DNA of 17,096 bases, from NCBI GenBank assembly GCA_964539235.1, contig CAZIIK010000080.1:1-17096 (forward strand), written 5' to 3'. Positions 16,560 through 17,096 of the stretch are shown here, in pieces. Positions within the stretch are counted from its first letter, which is position 1, and every line of letters begins with the position of its first letter. This stretch comes from CAZIIK01 sp964539235 (GTDB lineage Bacteria; Pseudomonadota; Gammaproteobacteria; Francisellales; CACEW01). The position numbers were made by a program, and so were the translations under genes. Below the pieces are notes generated by a model. It made no database searches. It was not told where the DNA came from and saw only the letters and a list, made by a program, of their open reading frames with translations.

Positions 16560-16607
16560 AGATAAAAATATGTAAATCTTCATTTTATCTAAGGTTAAAT
16601 TTACATA
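16560..16607. repeat. Two interleaved perfect inverted repeats just before the right-hand gene
   Basis: Repeat A is AGATAAAA (16560-16567) with TTTTATCT (16583-16590). Repeat B is TATGTAAAT (16569-16577) with ATTTACATA (16599-16607). The arms alternate A-B-A'-B', and the last arm ends 3 bases before the ATG at 16611. As DNA this could be overlapping operator sites. As RNA, if transcribed on the plus strand, the topology allows either two exclusive hairpins or an H-type pseudoknot around the only AAGG (16591-16594). All arms are AT-rich, so the thermodynamic stability is probably low. Confidence 0.45.
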
Positions 16608-16610
16608 AAA

Positions 16611-17039
16611 ATGTCATTTTCCACACATGAAAAATTTCTAATCCAGCACACACAAACTTACCTGCTGAACTATGCCACACAAAAAGCCCTTGACGCACTG
16701 AAAGAATATGCAGAAACAAAAGATCTAACGGCACCTTTTGACTTTTCACGCCTAATCGACAATAACGACACAGCGAAACCCGATTTTTTATACTCCGTTA
16801 TTAATGCCTTTCGCTATCCAATATTGGCAGCAGAAACACCAAGCACCACAGAAGGTCCAACCCTACCCGTATTAGCGCTAAGCTCTGATGCCTTCCCCGA
16901 TTTTGCCTCTTTCACCGACCCTGAACTGCCTAAAAGCGTGGCTTATTTTTGTCTCAATCTTAGAGTCTGTCCGAAAATGGGTATTTTTCTTGTTATGCAT
17001 TCAAACAGATGCGGATTTTTGGGATGTGCAGGGTCATAA
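16611..17039 (+). CDS. Unknown protein, probably with a foreign C-terminus
   Basis: I do not recognise this 142-residue product. Residues 1-117 look like a soluble globular protein. A helical start (THEKFLIQHTQTYLLNYATQKALDALKEYAE) is followed by an acidic, proline-containing middle (APFDFSRLIDNNDTAKPDF) and segments such as LPVLALSSDAFPDF and PELPKSVAYFCLNL. There is no signal peptide or clear membrane helix. From residue 118 (LRVCPKMGIF) the sequence turns basic, with four cysteines in 26 residues and no relation to what precedes it. This coincides with a possible insertion-sequence boundary at 16962/16963, so the native gene may be truncated. The start is uncertain: the only Shine-Dalgarno-like AAGG lies 16 bases before the ATG, and an interleaved inverted-repeat structure lies between. 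It diverges from nuoA and has no functional link to the operon that I can see. Confidence 0.5.
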   Translation: MSFSTHEKFLIQHTQTYLLNYATQKALDALKEYAETKDLTAPFDFSRLIDNNDTAKPDFLYSVINAFRYPILAAETPSTTEGPTLPVLALSSDAFPDFASFTDPELPKSVAYFCLNLRVCPKMGIFLVMHSNRCGFLGCAGS

Positions 17040-17096
17040 TACCGATTTGTCACGTGATATGCAGCACACAAGCCATGGAAAAGGTATACCCGAGTG
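16963..17096. mobile_element. Possible end of a second insertion sequence (IS4/IS5-like?), partial
   Basis: GAGTCTGTCCGAAAA at 16963-16977 resembles the terminal repeats of several IS5-related groups as I remember them. It directly follows TTA (16960-16962), which would fit a TNA-type target. The downstream 130 bases include open frames on both strands (one plus frame reads DADFWDVQGHNTDLSRDM, another CHVICSTQAMEKVYPS), but no recognisable transposase motif is visible before the window ends. Element type and orientation are therefore unproven; the alternative is ordinary coding sequence with a frameshift. Confidence 0.35.

Noticed and set aside
1..17096. RNA genes, CRISPR arrays, toxin-antitoxin or phage-defence modules
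   Set aside because: I saw no tRNA-like cloverleaf, rRNA segment, regularly spaced direct repeats or defence-family motifs; nearly all sequence is accounted for by nuo genes.

Overview
The window is dominated by one complete, uninterrupted 14-gene operon for respiratory complex I (proton-pumping NADH:quinone oxidoreductase), nuoA to nuoN. It lies on the minus strand from about 16438 down to 1874. Every subunit is full length and keeps the iron-sulfur, FMN/NADH, quinone-site or channel residues I could check. Gene order is the standard nuoABCDEFGHIJKLMN with nuoC and nuoD unfused. Gaps are short, several genes overlap, and most starts have a recognisable Shine-Dalgarno sequence, as expected for one polycistronic message. 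The protein sequences, the unfused nuoC/nuoD and the TsaC and DCC-family neighbours suggest a gammaproteobacterium. A Legionellales/Coxiella-like lineage is my best guess, with low confidence below class level because no marker RNA is present.

Left flank (1-1836). Bases 1-141 are the right end of an IS256-family insertion sequence: the last 35 codons of its transposase and a terminal inverted repeat. It has cut into the 3' end of a CsgA/C-factor-like short-chain dehydrogenase gene (minus strand, 142-680), which now stops two codons after the junction. Divergent from it is a DCC-family (DUF393) thiol-disulfide oxidoreductase-like gene (844-1218, plus). This converges on tsaC (1243-1791, minus), a tRNA threonylcarbamoyladenosine synthesis gene lying 82 bases downstream of nuoN in the same orientation.

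Centre (1874-16438). From promoter to distal end the order is: nuoA (membrane), nuoB-C-D (connecting module with N2 and the quinone site), nuoE-F-G (NADH module), nuoH (quinone-chamber membrane subunit), nuoI (two 4Fe-4S clusters), nuoJ-K (small membrane subunits) and nuoL-M-N (antiporter-like proton pumps). A perfect TATAAT box sits 31 bases upstream of the preferred GTG start of nuoA.

Right flank (16439-17096). A 172-base AT-rich intergenic region separates nuoA from a divergent gene of unknown function (start 16611). It holds a 7-bp inverted repeat and a pair of interleaved perfect inverted repeats (8 bp and 9 bp) just before the ATG. The unknown protein changes character after about residue 117, where the DNA reads TTA followed by a motif resembling an insertion-sequence end. 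It may therefore also be truncated by a mobile element.

I found no RNA genes, CRISPR arrays, prophage genes or defence genes, and no convincing new multi-gene system. The interesting material is at the two edges and in the nuoA/unknown-gene intergenic region.
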